Shown piece after piece: positions 7,215-13,479 of a stretch of 18,412 nt of DNA (position 1 is the first letter of the stretch; each line of letters starts with the position of its first letter). Source of the stretch: Collinsella sp. (GTDB taxonomy: Bacteria; Actinomycetota; Coriobacteriia; Coriobacteriales; Coriobacteriaceae). Location: the NCBI GenBank assembly GCA_018376905.1, contig JAHAAK010000040.1:1-18412 (forward strand). The letters run 5' to 3'. Below the pieces are notes generated by a model that made no database searches, had not been told where the DNA came from, and saw nothing but the letters and a program-made list of their open reading frames with translations. A program made the translations under genes and the position numbers.

Positions 7215-7267
7215 CGTTTCCCCAGATAAAACCTGCCAAAATAAACCTGTCCCTTTTTGGCAGGTTT
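7215..7267 (-). repeat. Interspersed palindromic repeat, copy 1 (GGGACAGG loop)
   Basis: A 13-base perfect inverted repeat, AAACCTGCCAAAA (7229-7241) with TTTTGGCAGGTTT (7255-7267), around a 13-base loop. Read on the minus strand, this element plus a 14-base flank is 45/53 identical to 12097-12149, including the loop AGGGACAGGTTT. It lies 19 bases before the start of the next gene and may affect its expression. Confidence 0.8.
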
Positions 7268-7286
7268 CTAGAAAGGCTTTCGGACT

Positions 7287-9470
7287 GTGAAGGATTCCGA
7301 CCTCTCCACAACGGCTGCGCGCGACGCTGCCCGCATCGTCTGGTTTAAGCGCTACCCCGTCAAGCAGACGCTTATCGCATTTTTGCTCGCGCTGTTGGCG
7401 ACCACGGCGTTTTCCATCGATCCCGCCCCGGTGTCGAGCAACGCGGTCTTGGCGATTGACCCCAAAGCCTCGGGCATGCTGTACGTGTGCTACGAGGTGC
7501 TCCTCTCGTTTGCCGGCCATACCGACGCGGTCATGCTGCTTGCGCTTGCCTGCCTGCTTACGCTGCCGTTTCGCTACGTATTCTTTGGCCGCGGCGACGC
7601 CTGGCGTCCCTCGGTGATCCTTCCGTCGCTGTTCTTTGCCGTCTGCATGGTGTTTGGCTGCAGCTACGACCTCACCGATTCGGCCGAGATCGTGCTCGGC
7701 GACAAGGCCCGCATCATCTGCGCCTGGATAGGCGGCGCGGGCTGGATGCTCTTGGCGGTCGTTGCCTTCTACCTCGCCTTTGAGTGTCTAGATTGGCTGA
7801 GCTCTCGGCGCATTCCGTTTTCCGAAGCGCACTTTGGCCGCGTATGGCGTGTGGCTCACGCCGTGCTCTCGGTCCATCCCTTTGCCGGGCCCTTCCTGGT
7901 GCTTATGGTCGCCTGGGCGCCCACGCTCATCGCTTCGCTGCCCGGCCTTTTTATGGGGGATACGGGTGCGCAGATTCGCCAGTGGTTCAACTACCCCAAC
8001 GGTACGAGCGACTACCTGCGCCTGCTCAACCCCAATGTCCTGCTCAACGGGCATCATCCGGTCGTGCACACGGCTATCATCGGTTCGTGCGTCCAGCTGG
8101 GGCTTTCACTGTTTAACAGCGCCAACGCAGGTCTTGTCATCTACACCTGCGCTCAGTTCGTCATTACGGCCGCTTGCATGGCCTATTCCATCTCGTCGCT
8201 GCGCAAGCTGGGCGTGAGCCTGCCGGTCCGCGGCGTGATCCTGCTGTTCTTTGTGTTTATGCCCATGTTCTCCAACTACGCGGCCCTGCTTACCAAAGAT
8301 GTGCTGTTTGCCGACGCGTTTTTGGTGCTGTTGGTGCAGACCGTGAAGCTCGTGGCATGCGGCCTGCCCCGTCGCGATGCCAATGCCGAGCGTGCGGGCG
8401 AACAGAGGCCCGTGCTCTTTGCGCGCCATGACTGGCTGCTGCTTGCTCTAGGCGCCATGGGGTCGACGTTTTTGCGTAACGGCGGCCTGGTGTTTGTGCT
8501 GGCGGCATGCGTGATCGCGGCGGCGTTTTGCGCTTGGGACGTGCATGCGGCTCGCCGTGCGGCCAAGCAGACGGGTGCTGAGTCCTCGTTTCGCGTGCCA
8601 CGCTTTTGCTGGGTTGGCATCCTGGCGGTGCTTGCGCTCTGTCTTGTCTCCAACATGTACTTCACCAAGGTCTTTATGCCGGCGCACGACATTACGCCCA
8701 GCTCCAAGCGCGAGGTGCTCTCGATTCCGTTCCAGCAGACGGCGCGCTTCGTCCAAAAGCACGACGGCCTTAACTCAGGTGTCAATCCTACGGTTAAAGA
8801 GGACGGCACCATCGTGGAAGCTCCCTGCGACGGTTTGGTGACCGAAGAGGAGCGTGCCGTGATCGATCGCGTACTCAAGTACGAAAACCTGGGCCGCCGG
8901 TACAACCCCGACAAGTCCGATGCCGTCAAGAACTGCTTTAACGAATATGCCTCGCAGGAGGATATCGACGCCTATTTTGAGGTTTGGGCCCAGATGTTCA
9001 AAAAGGATCCCGAGTGCTATATCTCGGCGCTTATCAATAACTACTATGGCTACTTTTATCCGAGCGCCCGCGACGCATGGGTCTACAGCACGGCGCGCAG
9101 TGCCGAGATCATGGCTCGTCCCGACAATCTCAAGTACTTCGATTTCCATCCGGTCGATAGCAAGGTCGTGCGGTGGTGTGGCCACCTGATCAACCTGTAT
9201 CGCGTGGCAGTACAACGCATCCCGTTTATCTCGCTCACCATGAGCTCGGCCACCTATGTGTGGATCATGATCGCCGTGGTGGTCTATCTGCTACGTCGTC
9301 ATTCGTGGCGCGGGCTGGCCATTTGGGTGCCGCTTTTGGGCGTGCTCGCCGTGTGCCTGATCGGTCCCTGCAACGGCTCGACCTACATGCGCTACCTGTA
9401 CCCGGTTATCGCCTGCATGCCCTTTGCCATCGGTGCCACCATCACCCGCAGCGACCTTCTCTGGAACTAG
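7287..9470 (+). CDS. DUF6020-like polytopic membrane protein, possible GT-C type glycosyltransferase
   Basis: 727-residue membrane protein with roughly a dozen hydrophobic segments: first at about 25-43, a dense block at 80-450, and two more near 645-725. A hydrophilic region of about 150 residues (roughly 480-635) probably faces outside. Diagnostic-looking stretches are LPGLFMGDTGAQIRQWF (218-234), LLNGHHPVVHTAIIG (252-266) and ALLTKDVLFADAF (333-345). An acidic residue in the first large loop, a HH-x-x-x-H site and a KD after a later helix recall GT-C fold lipid-linked sugar transferases, and I associate this arrangement with DUF6020. The catalytic role is inferred. The start is GTG at 7287 with AGAAAGG (7270-7276) ten bases before it. 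No partner gene for polysaccharide synthesis is nearby, so the substrate cannot be guessed. Confidence 0.7.
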   Translation: MKDSDLSTTAARDAARIVWFKRYPVKQTLIAFLLALLATTAFSIDPAPVSSNAVLAIDPKASGMLYVCYEVLLSFAGHTDAVMLLALACLLTLPFRYVFFGRGDAWRPSVILPSLFFAVCMVFGCSYDLTDSAEIVLGDKARIICAWIGGAGWMLLAVVAFYLAFECLDWLSSRRIPFSEAHFGRVWRVAHAVLSVHPFAGPFLVLMVAWAPTLIASLPGLFMGDTGAQIRQWFNYPNGTSDYLRLLNPNVLLNGHHPVVHTAIIGSCVQLGLSLFNSANAGLVIYTCAQFVITAACMAYSISSLRKLGVSLPVRGVILLFFVFMPMFSNYAALLTKDVLFADAFLVLLVQTVKLVACGLPRRDANAERAGEQRPVLFARHDWLLLALGAMGSTFLRNGGLVFVLAACVIAAAFCAWDVHAARRAAKQTGAESSFRVPRFCWVGILAVLALCLVSNMYFTKVFMPAHDITPSSKREVLSIPFQQTARFVQKHDGLNSGVNPTVKEDGTIVEAPCDGLVTEEERAVIDRVLKYENLGRRYNPDKSDAVKNCFNEYASQEDIDAYFEVWAQMFKKDPECYISALINNYYGYFYPSARDAWVYSTARSAEIMARPDNLKYFDFHPVDSKVVRWCGHLINLYRVAVQRIPFISLTMSSATYVWIMIAVVVYLLRRHSWRGLAIWVPLLGVLAVCLIGPCNGSTYMRYLYPVIACMPFAIGATITRSDLLWN

Positions 9471-9506
9471 CCAAACCGGTGCGAAGGGGGCAGGTTGCTT
9501 TGCGTA

Positions 9507-9539
9507 GAAGGGTTGCGTCATCACGACGCCTTCATTTTG
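9507..9539 (+). terminator. Possible terminator after the DUF6020-like gene
   Basis: GCGTC (9515-9519) pairs with GACGC (9525-9529), flanked by GAAG (9507-9510) and CTTC (9530-9533) with a 4-base bulge, then ATTTTGG. The stem is imperfect, so the call is moderate. Confidence 0.45.
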
Positions 9540-9584
9540 GGGTTTATCTCGCAGGCCAGTAGGTATATCATAACGACGTTTGTT

Positions 9585-9590
9585 TATATT
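9585..9590 (+). promoter_or_regulatory. Weak -10 candidate for the YebC gene
   Basis: TATATT at 9585-9590 lies 49 bases before the YebC start codon in a locally AT-rich stretch; no convincing -35 pairs with it. TATCAT at 9566-9571 is an alternative. Confidence 0.25.
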
Positions 9591-9639
9591 GCCCGAGCAT
9601 CTGCGCTGGGCTTTAGGTCGAAACCGATAGGAGACACGT

Positions 9640-10446
9640 ATGTCCGGACACTCTAAGTGGGCCACAACCAAGCATCGTAAGGGCGCGCAGGACGCCAAGC
9701 GTTCCGCCCTCTTCTCCAAGCTGAGCCGCAACATCACCGTTGCTGCCCGTCTCGGCGGCGACCCGCTGCCCGAGAACAACGCCAGCCTCGCCGCTGCCGT
9801 TGCCAAGGCCAAGGCTCAGTCCATGCCCAAGGACAAGATCAAGTCCGCTATCGACAAGGCCTTCGGTTCGGGTGCCGACGCCGCTGTCTACGAGAACATC
9901 GTGTACGAGGGCTATGGTCCCGCCGGTGTCGCCGTCTACGTCGACTGCCTGACCGATAACCGCAACCGCACTGCCGCCGATGTCCGTTCCGCCTTCTCCC
10001 ACGCTGGCGGCAACCTGGGCACCTCCGGCTCCGTCGCCTTCCAGTTTGAGCGCAAGGGCCAGATCGTCGTCGCCAAGGAGATCTTGGACGAGAACGCCAA
10101 GAAGGAGACCATGATCGCCAACGGTGCTGCCGGTGACGAGGATGAGTTCATGATGGCTATCGCCGAGGCCGGTGGCGAGGACTACGAGGACGCCGGCGAG
10201 GAGTGGATTGTCTGGACCGCTGCTAACGACGTCATGGCTGTCTCCAAGGCACTCGAGGAGCAGGGCATCCAGGTCAAGGGCTCCGAGACCACCATGGTCC
10301 CGACCACCCCGACGGAGGTCTCCGGTACCGACGCCAAGAAGGTTCAGCGCCTCATCGACCGTCTCGAGGAGCTCGACGACGTCCAGGACGTCTACAGCAC
10401 CATGGACATGACCGACGAGGTCATCGCTGCCCTCGAGGAGGAGTAG
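9640..10446 (+). CDS. yebC: YebC/PmpR family DNA-binding transcriptional regulator
   Basis: 268-residue cytoplasmic protein of the YebC/PmpR family (formerly DUF28). Family members have been described as transcription regulators and, more recently, as translation factors easing ribosome stalling. The diagnostic start SGHSKWATTKHRKGAQDAKR (residues 2-21) is present, as are MPKDKIKSAIDKA, YEGYGPAGVAVYVDCLTDNR (about 89-108) and GGNLGTSGSVAFQFERKG. The protein is somewhat longer than the usual 240-250 residues. AGGAG just upstream fixes the ATG. ruvC, which often follows yebC in other bacteria, is not next to it here. Codons are strongly biased to C/G-ending choices, consistent with good expression. 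A strong terminator follows. Confidence 0.93.
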   Translation: MSGHSKWATTKHRKGAQDAKRSALFSKLSRNITVAARLGGDPLPENNASLAAAVAKAKAQSMPKDKIKSAIDKAFGSGADAAVYENIVYEGYGPAGVAVYVDCLTDNRNRTAADVRSAFSHAGGNLGTSGSVAFQFERKGQIVVAKEILDENAKKETMIANGAAGDEDEFMMAIAEAGGEDYEDAGEEWIVWTAANDVMAVSKALEEQGIQVKGSETTMVPTTPTEVSGTDAKKVQRLIDRLEELDDVQDVYSTMDMTDEVIAALEEE

Positions 10447-10515
10447 CGCCTGCACGGGTTAAGCCGTGCATATCTGGGCATAATGAAACGAGCATGCAAG
10501 CCTCGTGGAATAGAT

Positions 10516-10558
10516 GAGCCGGATCCGCGTGCGTACAGCACCGGACCCGGCTCTTTTA
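10516..10558 (+). terminator. Strong terminator of the YebC gene
   Basis: GAGCCGG (10516-10522) pairs with CCGGCTC (10547-10553), and inside it TCCG (10524-10527) pairs with CGGA (10542-10545), followed by TTTTA. A weaker hairpin, TGCACGG/CCGTGCA, lies at 10451-10470 just after the stop. Confidence 0.8.
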
Positions 10559-10562
10559 TAAT
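10557..10562 (+). promoter_or_regulatory. TATAAT -10 box of the AmaP-DUF2273-Asp23 operon
   Basis: A perfect TATAAT begins on the last T of the upstream terminator's T-run. The -35 position falls inside the hairpin's second half and has no good match. Transcription from here would start near 10569 and give a leader of about 43 bases before the GTG at 10612. Confidence 0.55.
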
Positions 10563-10611
10563 GATGCGAATCGTTTTGCATTCTGTGGACCGAAACCTGA
10601 AGGGAGCGCGC

Positions 10612-11157
10612 GTGCGCGTACTCAAACGAGCCCTAGCGATCGTGTATCTTGCCGCCGCCATCGTGGCGCTGGGCACGCTTGTCTGCCAGTTCTGGGGACC
10701 GTATACGTATCGCTTTATGCTGCTGTTGCGTGACACCATGCCTCGCGTCGTCGTTACGGTGTGTGCCGCCATCGTGGCACTTGGCGTGCTCATCGGTTTT
10801 TTCCGCCTGATGTTCGCGCGTCGCGAGCCGTCCTGCGTGCATCCGGCGGGGGAGCGCAATATCGAGGTTACGCTCGCAGCGCTTTCCTCGTGCGCCCGTG
10901 CCGCGGCGGAGTGCGATGATCGCGTGATGGTTGAGCATATCGAGGCGCGCGTTCAAGGCTCCGACGAGTCGCGCGTTCGTTTTAAGGTCGAGGCCATCGC
11001 GCTGGATGATAAAGACGTCGCCTCTCTTGCCACCGCGATGCAGCAGCGCATCGAGAAGGCCTGCGACACCATGCTCGGCACGCCGGGCACGACCGCGCGC
11101 GTCCGTTTTTTGCCGTCCAAGACTACCGTCCAGACCGTGGAGGTTTCCGGTGAGTGA
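10612..11157 (+). CDS. amaP: AmaP-like membrane anchor for the Asp23 protein
   Basis: 181-residue membrane protein. Two hydrophobic helices near the N-terminus (about 7-27 and 45-68) form a hairpin, followed by a soluble domain of about 110 residues. This layout and the neighbours DUF2273 and Asp23 match AmaP, which in Firmicutes tethers Asp23 to the membrane during alkaline or envelope stress. I place the start at GTG 10612, preceded by AAGGGAG (10600-10606) and downstream of the TATAAT box. An in-frame ATG at 10483 would run the gene through the yebC terminator and promoter and has no ribosome site. Its end overlaps the next start (GTG 11150, stop TGA 11155), which suggests translational coupling. 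Confidence 0.75.
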   Translation: MRVLKRALAIVYLAAAIVALGTLVCQFWGPYTYRFMLLLRDTMPRVVVTVCAAIVALGVLIGFFRLMFARREPSCVHPAGERNIEVTLAALSSCARAAAECDDRVMVEHIEARVQGSDESRVRFKVEAIALDDKDVASLATAMQQRIEKACDTMLGTPGTTARVRFLPSKTTVQTVEVSGE

Positions 11158-11527
11158 TACCAACCAAGACAAGACCGCCCGCACGCCGCGCCTGACGATC
11201 GACCAGAACGCTACGCCGGCAGGCGAGTCCGCCGACACCAAGCCCGAGGCCGGCGAGCAGCACGACAGCGCCGCCAACGACTTTGACGAGGCCATGGGGC
11301 TCATCAAAGGTACGGGCGCTGCTATCTGGAGCTACGCCGTGCGCCACCCCAATACTACGCTCGGCGCCTTGGCAGGCTTTATCCTCGCCGTGCTGGTACT
11401 TACGTTGGGCCTGTGGGACACGCTCGTCATCGCATTCTTTGTGCTGATCGGCGCCGTGATCGGCCAGATTCGCGATGGCGAGAACGGTATCGTCAACTTC
11501 TTCGGCCGTCTGTTTAGCGGCCGCTAA
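11150..11527 (+). CDS. DUF2273 family small membrane protein
   Basis: 125-residue protein. The first 60 residues are polar and acidic; residues about 66-110 hold HPNTTLGALAG followed by two hydrophobic helices and a short basic/aromatic end. The HP-x(4)-LG start and paired helices are typical of DUF2273, a small protein habitually encoded next to AmaP and Asp23. I chose GTG 11150 because GGAGG (11139-11143) sits six bases upstream and the start overlaps the amaP stop. The polar N-terminal half is long for the family, where the helical hairpin usually starts near the N-terminus. Precise function unknown; a membrane platform for the Asp23 complex is inferred. Confidence 0.78.
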   Translation: MSDTNQDKTARTPRLTIDQNATPAGESADTKPEAGEQHDSAANDFDEAMGLIKGTGAAIWSYAVRHPNTTLGALAGFILAVLVLTLGLWDTLVIAFFVLIGAVIGQIRDGENGIVNFFGRLFSGR

Positions 11528-11571
11528 TATGTATTCGACTGTCGCATCTGCGGCAGGCATAAGGAGGAACC

Positions 11572-12099
11572 ATGGCTTTTAACACGAAGGTCGATGTGGC
11601 CGATACCGAGCTCGAGGCGAATGAGGCCGTCGCCGCCGAGGCGGAGGACGTAACGCTCGAGGACGAGGCGCTCGTCGAGGCCGAGTCCGATGCGGATGAG
11701 GACAACGAGGAGATGGACGAGGAGGCGGACGAGTCCGAGGACTCGCTGACCTATTCCAACGGCGTGATCGAGAAGATCGTCGCCATGGCCACCCGCGAGG
11801 TGCCGCATGTTCTGGGCATGAAGGGTAACCTTATGCACTTTGTGCAGGAACAGTTTGGTGCCGAGAACCTGACCAAGGGCGTGACGGTCGAGGTCACCGA
11901 CGACAACCGCGTGGTCGTCAACATCTCGGTCATCATCGAGTATGGCGCCTATGCGCCTGCGATCTTTGACGACGTTAAGGCGCGCGTCACCGAGCGTCTG
12001 GCCGCGATGACCGGCCTTGAGGTGGCAGGCGTCAACCTGCGCATCGAGGATGTCATCACCCCCGAGGAGTACGAGCACCGCACCAGCCAGCACGAGTAA
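11572..12099 (+). CDS. Asp23/Gls24 family envelope stress response protein
   Basis: 175-residue soluble protein. Residues about 60-163 form the Asp23/Gls24 domain, with SNGVIEKIVAMATREVPHV at the start, a VTVEVTDDNRVVVNISVIIEY strand pair and VNLRIEDVI at the end. In Gram-positives this family assembles at the membrane through AmaP and supports envelope and alkaline stress tolerance. The first 58 residues are a low-complexity acidic tail, about half Asp/Glu, which is not part of the domain. The ribosome site AAGGAGG (11561-11567) is near-consensus, the strongest in the cluster, so this protein is probably the most abundant product. The stop codon lies inside the palindromic repeat at 12097-12149. 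Confidence 0.88.
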   Translation: MAFNTKVDVADTELEANEAVAAEAEDVTLEDEALVEAESDADEDNEEMDEEADESEDSLTYSNGVIEKIVAMATREVPHVLGMKGNLMHFVQEQFGAENLTKGVTVEVTDDNRVVVNISVIIEYGAYAPAIFDDVKARVTERLAAMTGLEVAGVNLRIEDVITPEEYEHRTSQHE

Positions 12100-12149
12100 C
12101 CTACTAAAAAGGGACAGGTTTGTTTTGGTAGGTTTTACCTGCGAAAACG
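12097..12149 (+). repeat. Interspersed palindromic repeat, copy 2 (GGGACAGG loop)
   Basis: AACCTACTAAAA (12098-12109) pairs with TTTTGGTAGGTT (12123-12134), with one G-T pair, around a 13-base loop. The loop matches copy 1 (minus strand of 7215-7267) at 12 of 13 positions, and the whole 53 bases match at 45. It begins on the stop codon of the Asp23 gene. Confidence 0.8.
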
Positions 12150-12151
12150 CC

Positions 12152-12194
12152 AAACGGTCGACCGCGCAAGCAAAAGCGCGATCGACCGTTTTCT
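12152..12194 (+). terminator. Terminator of the AmaP-DUF2273-Asp23 operon
   Basis: AAACGGTCGA (12152-12161) pairs with TCGACCGTTT (12182-12191), and CGCGC (12163-12167) with GCGCG (12176-12180), giving a long stem with one mismatch and an 8-base loop, followed by TCTATAT. Confidence 0.8.
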
Positions 12195-12235
12195 ATATAG
12201 CCTCGATCTAGTCATACCGCTCGTCTAACTAAGGG

Positions 12236-12263
12236 TTGCAATCTTCGCGTTCCGCGTTACCCT
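12236..12263 (+). promoter_or_regulatory. Weak promoter candidate for the YitT gene
   Basis: TTGCAA (12236-12241) and TACCCT (12258-12263) are spaced by 16 bases. The -10 is a poor match, so this is tentative. Confidence 0.25.
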
Positions 12264-12306
12264 AATGGGCGCATTGTTTCCAAATTGTTAACGAGGGGTT
12301 GCCGTA

Positions 12307-13329
12307 ATGGCCGACGAACACGAGACCGAAAGCAAGGCATGGGCGATTGAAGCCGCTGCGGCAGAGGCGGCATCGCGTGCTGCCGAGGAGGTGCATCGTC
12401 CTCCCGTGGTGCCGATGGAACGCGTTGTCGGTCGCGAGGATATCGAACGTGGCGAGCGCGCCGGCCGCAAGCGCAGTCAGGAGCCAGGCTTTCCGCGCTT
12501 TTTTGCCGAGCTCAATCTGGGCCTGATCCTCACGGCCTTTGCCATCGTGGCTTTCAAAACGCCCAATCACTTTGCCTTCGGCGGCACCTCGGGCGTGTCG
12601 GTCATTCTTTCCACGCTGTTCCCGACCCTGCCCGTCGGCGTCTTTATGTGGATTATCAACGCGGTCCTGGTCATCCTGGGTTTTATTTTTTTGGAGCGCA
12701 AGGCAATCCTTTGGAGCGTCTTTGCTTCGTTTGCGCTTTCGGCCTACGTCTCGCTGTTTGAGCTCTTCATTCCGACGGATGTTTCGATGACGGGCGATAT
12801 GTGGCTCGACCTGTGTTTTGCCGTCATCTTGCCGGCGCTGGGCAGTGCCATTGTCTTTGACATTGGCGCCTCGACGGGCGGCACCGACATCCTTGCCATG
12901 ATTCTCAAGCGCCGCACGACGCTCGAGATCGGACGCGCCTTGCTGCTGGTCGACATCGGCATCGTGACCGTCGCGGCTTTCCTGTATGGCCCACGTGTCG
13001 GTCTGTATTGCGTGCTCGGCCTGTTTGCCAAGACTCTCGTGGTCGACAAGGCCATCGAGAGTATTCACCTTCGTAAGGTCTGCACGATTATTTGCGCCGA
13101 ACCGCGCAAAGTCGAGGAGTTTATCGTTAAGCATCTCAACCGCACAGCAACAATCAGCCGTGGTTACGGCGCCTTCTCGGGCAAGTGCGTCACGGTGATT
13201 ATGAGCGTGCTGAGCCGTCGCGAGGCAGTGCAACTGCGCCGCTATACCCGCGATATCGATCCGGATGCGTTTATCACGATCGTCGACAGCTCCGAGATCG
13301 TGGGCAAGGGCTTCCGCGGCACGAACTAG
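12307..13329 (+). CDS. YitT family membrane protein with C-terminal DUF2179 domain
   Basis: 340-residue protein. After a charged, Ala/Glu/Arg-rich cytoplasmic leader of about 62 residues come five or so membrane helices (about 68-250) with FGGTSGVSVIL (91-101) and GASTGGTDILAMILKR (187-202). These are the two internal-repeat motifs of the YitT/DUF161 family. Residues about 255-335 form the soluble DUF2179 domain. Transported substrate unknown. ATG 12307 follows GAGGGG (12293-12298) with 8-base spacing. The leader is longer than in most relatives, which begin close to the first helix. The gene seems monocistronic: a terminator precedes it and a 150-base gap with hairpins follows it. Confidence 0.87.
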   Translation: MADEHETESKAWAIEAAAAEAASRAAEEVHRPPVVPMERVVGREDIERGERAGRKRSQEPGFPRFFAELNLGLILTAFAIVAFKTPNHFAFGGTSGVSVILSTLFPTLPVGVFMWIINAVLVILGFIFLERKAILWSVFASFALSAYVSLFELFIPTDVSMTGDMWLDLCFAVILPALGSAIVFDIGASTGGTDILAMILKRRTTLEIGRALLLVDIGIVTVAAFLYGPRVGLYCVLGLFAKTLVVDKAIESIHLRKVCTIICAEPRKVEEFIVKHLNRTATISRGYGAFSGKCVTVIMSVLSRREAVQLRRYTRDIDPDAFITIVDSSEIVGKGFRGTN

Positions 13330-13373
13330 CGCGGATATACCCTTCGAATCATTGAATAAAGCCACCTACGTTG

Positions 13374-13420
13374 CAAATCGGTCATCTTGGGGGATTTGTC
13401 CCCACATTGGGCGATAATGT
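13374..13420 (+). promoter_or_regulatory. Structured leader or promoter region of the zinc-ribbon membrane protein gene
   Basis: Two mutually exclusive hairpins share bases 13393-13394: CAAATC (13374-13379) with GATTTG (13393-13398), and GGGGA (13390-13394) with TCCCC (13399-13403). A third, ACATT/AATGT, spans 13404-13420. GATAAT (13413-13418) could be a -10 box, in which case the GGGGA/TCCCC palindrome covers the -35 zone and may be an operator. Confidence 0.35.
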
Positions 13421-13479
13421 TGCCAAAGACATCGTTTGCGATCCAGGTGATTCGCTCTAGATACGAAGGGATGATTTCG

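Noticed and set aside
12262..13365. 367-codon open frame antisense to the YitT gene
   Set aside because: Product is His/Arg/Asp-rich with no recognisable domain; the plus-strand frame has clear family motifs and a ribosome site.
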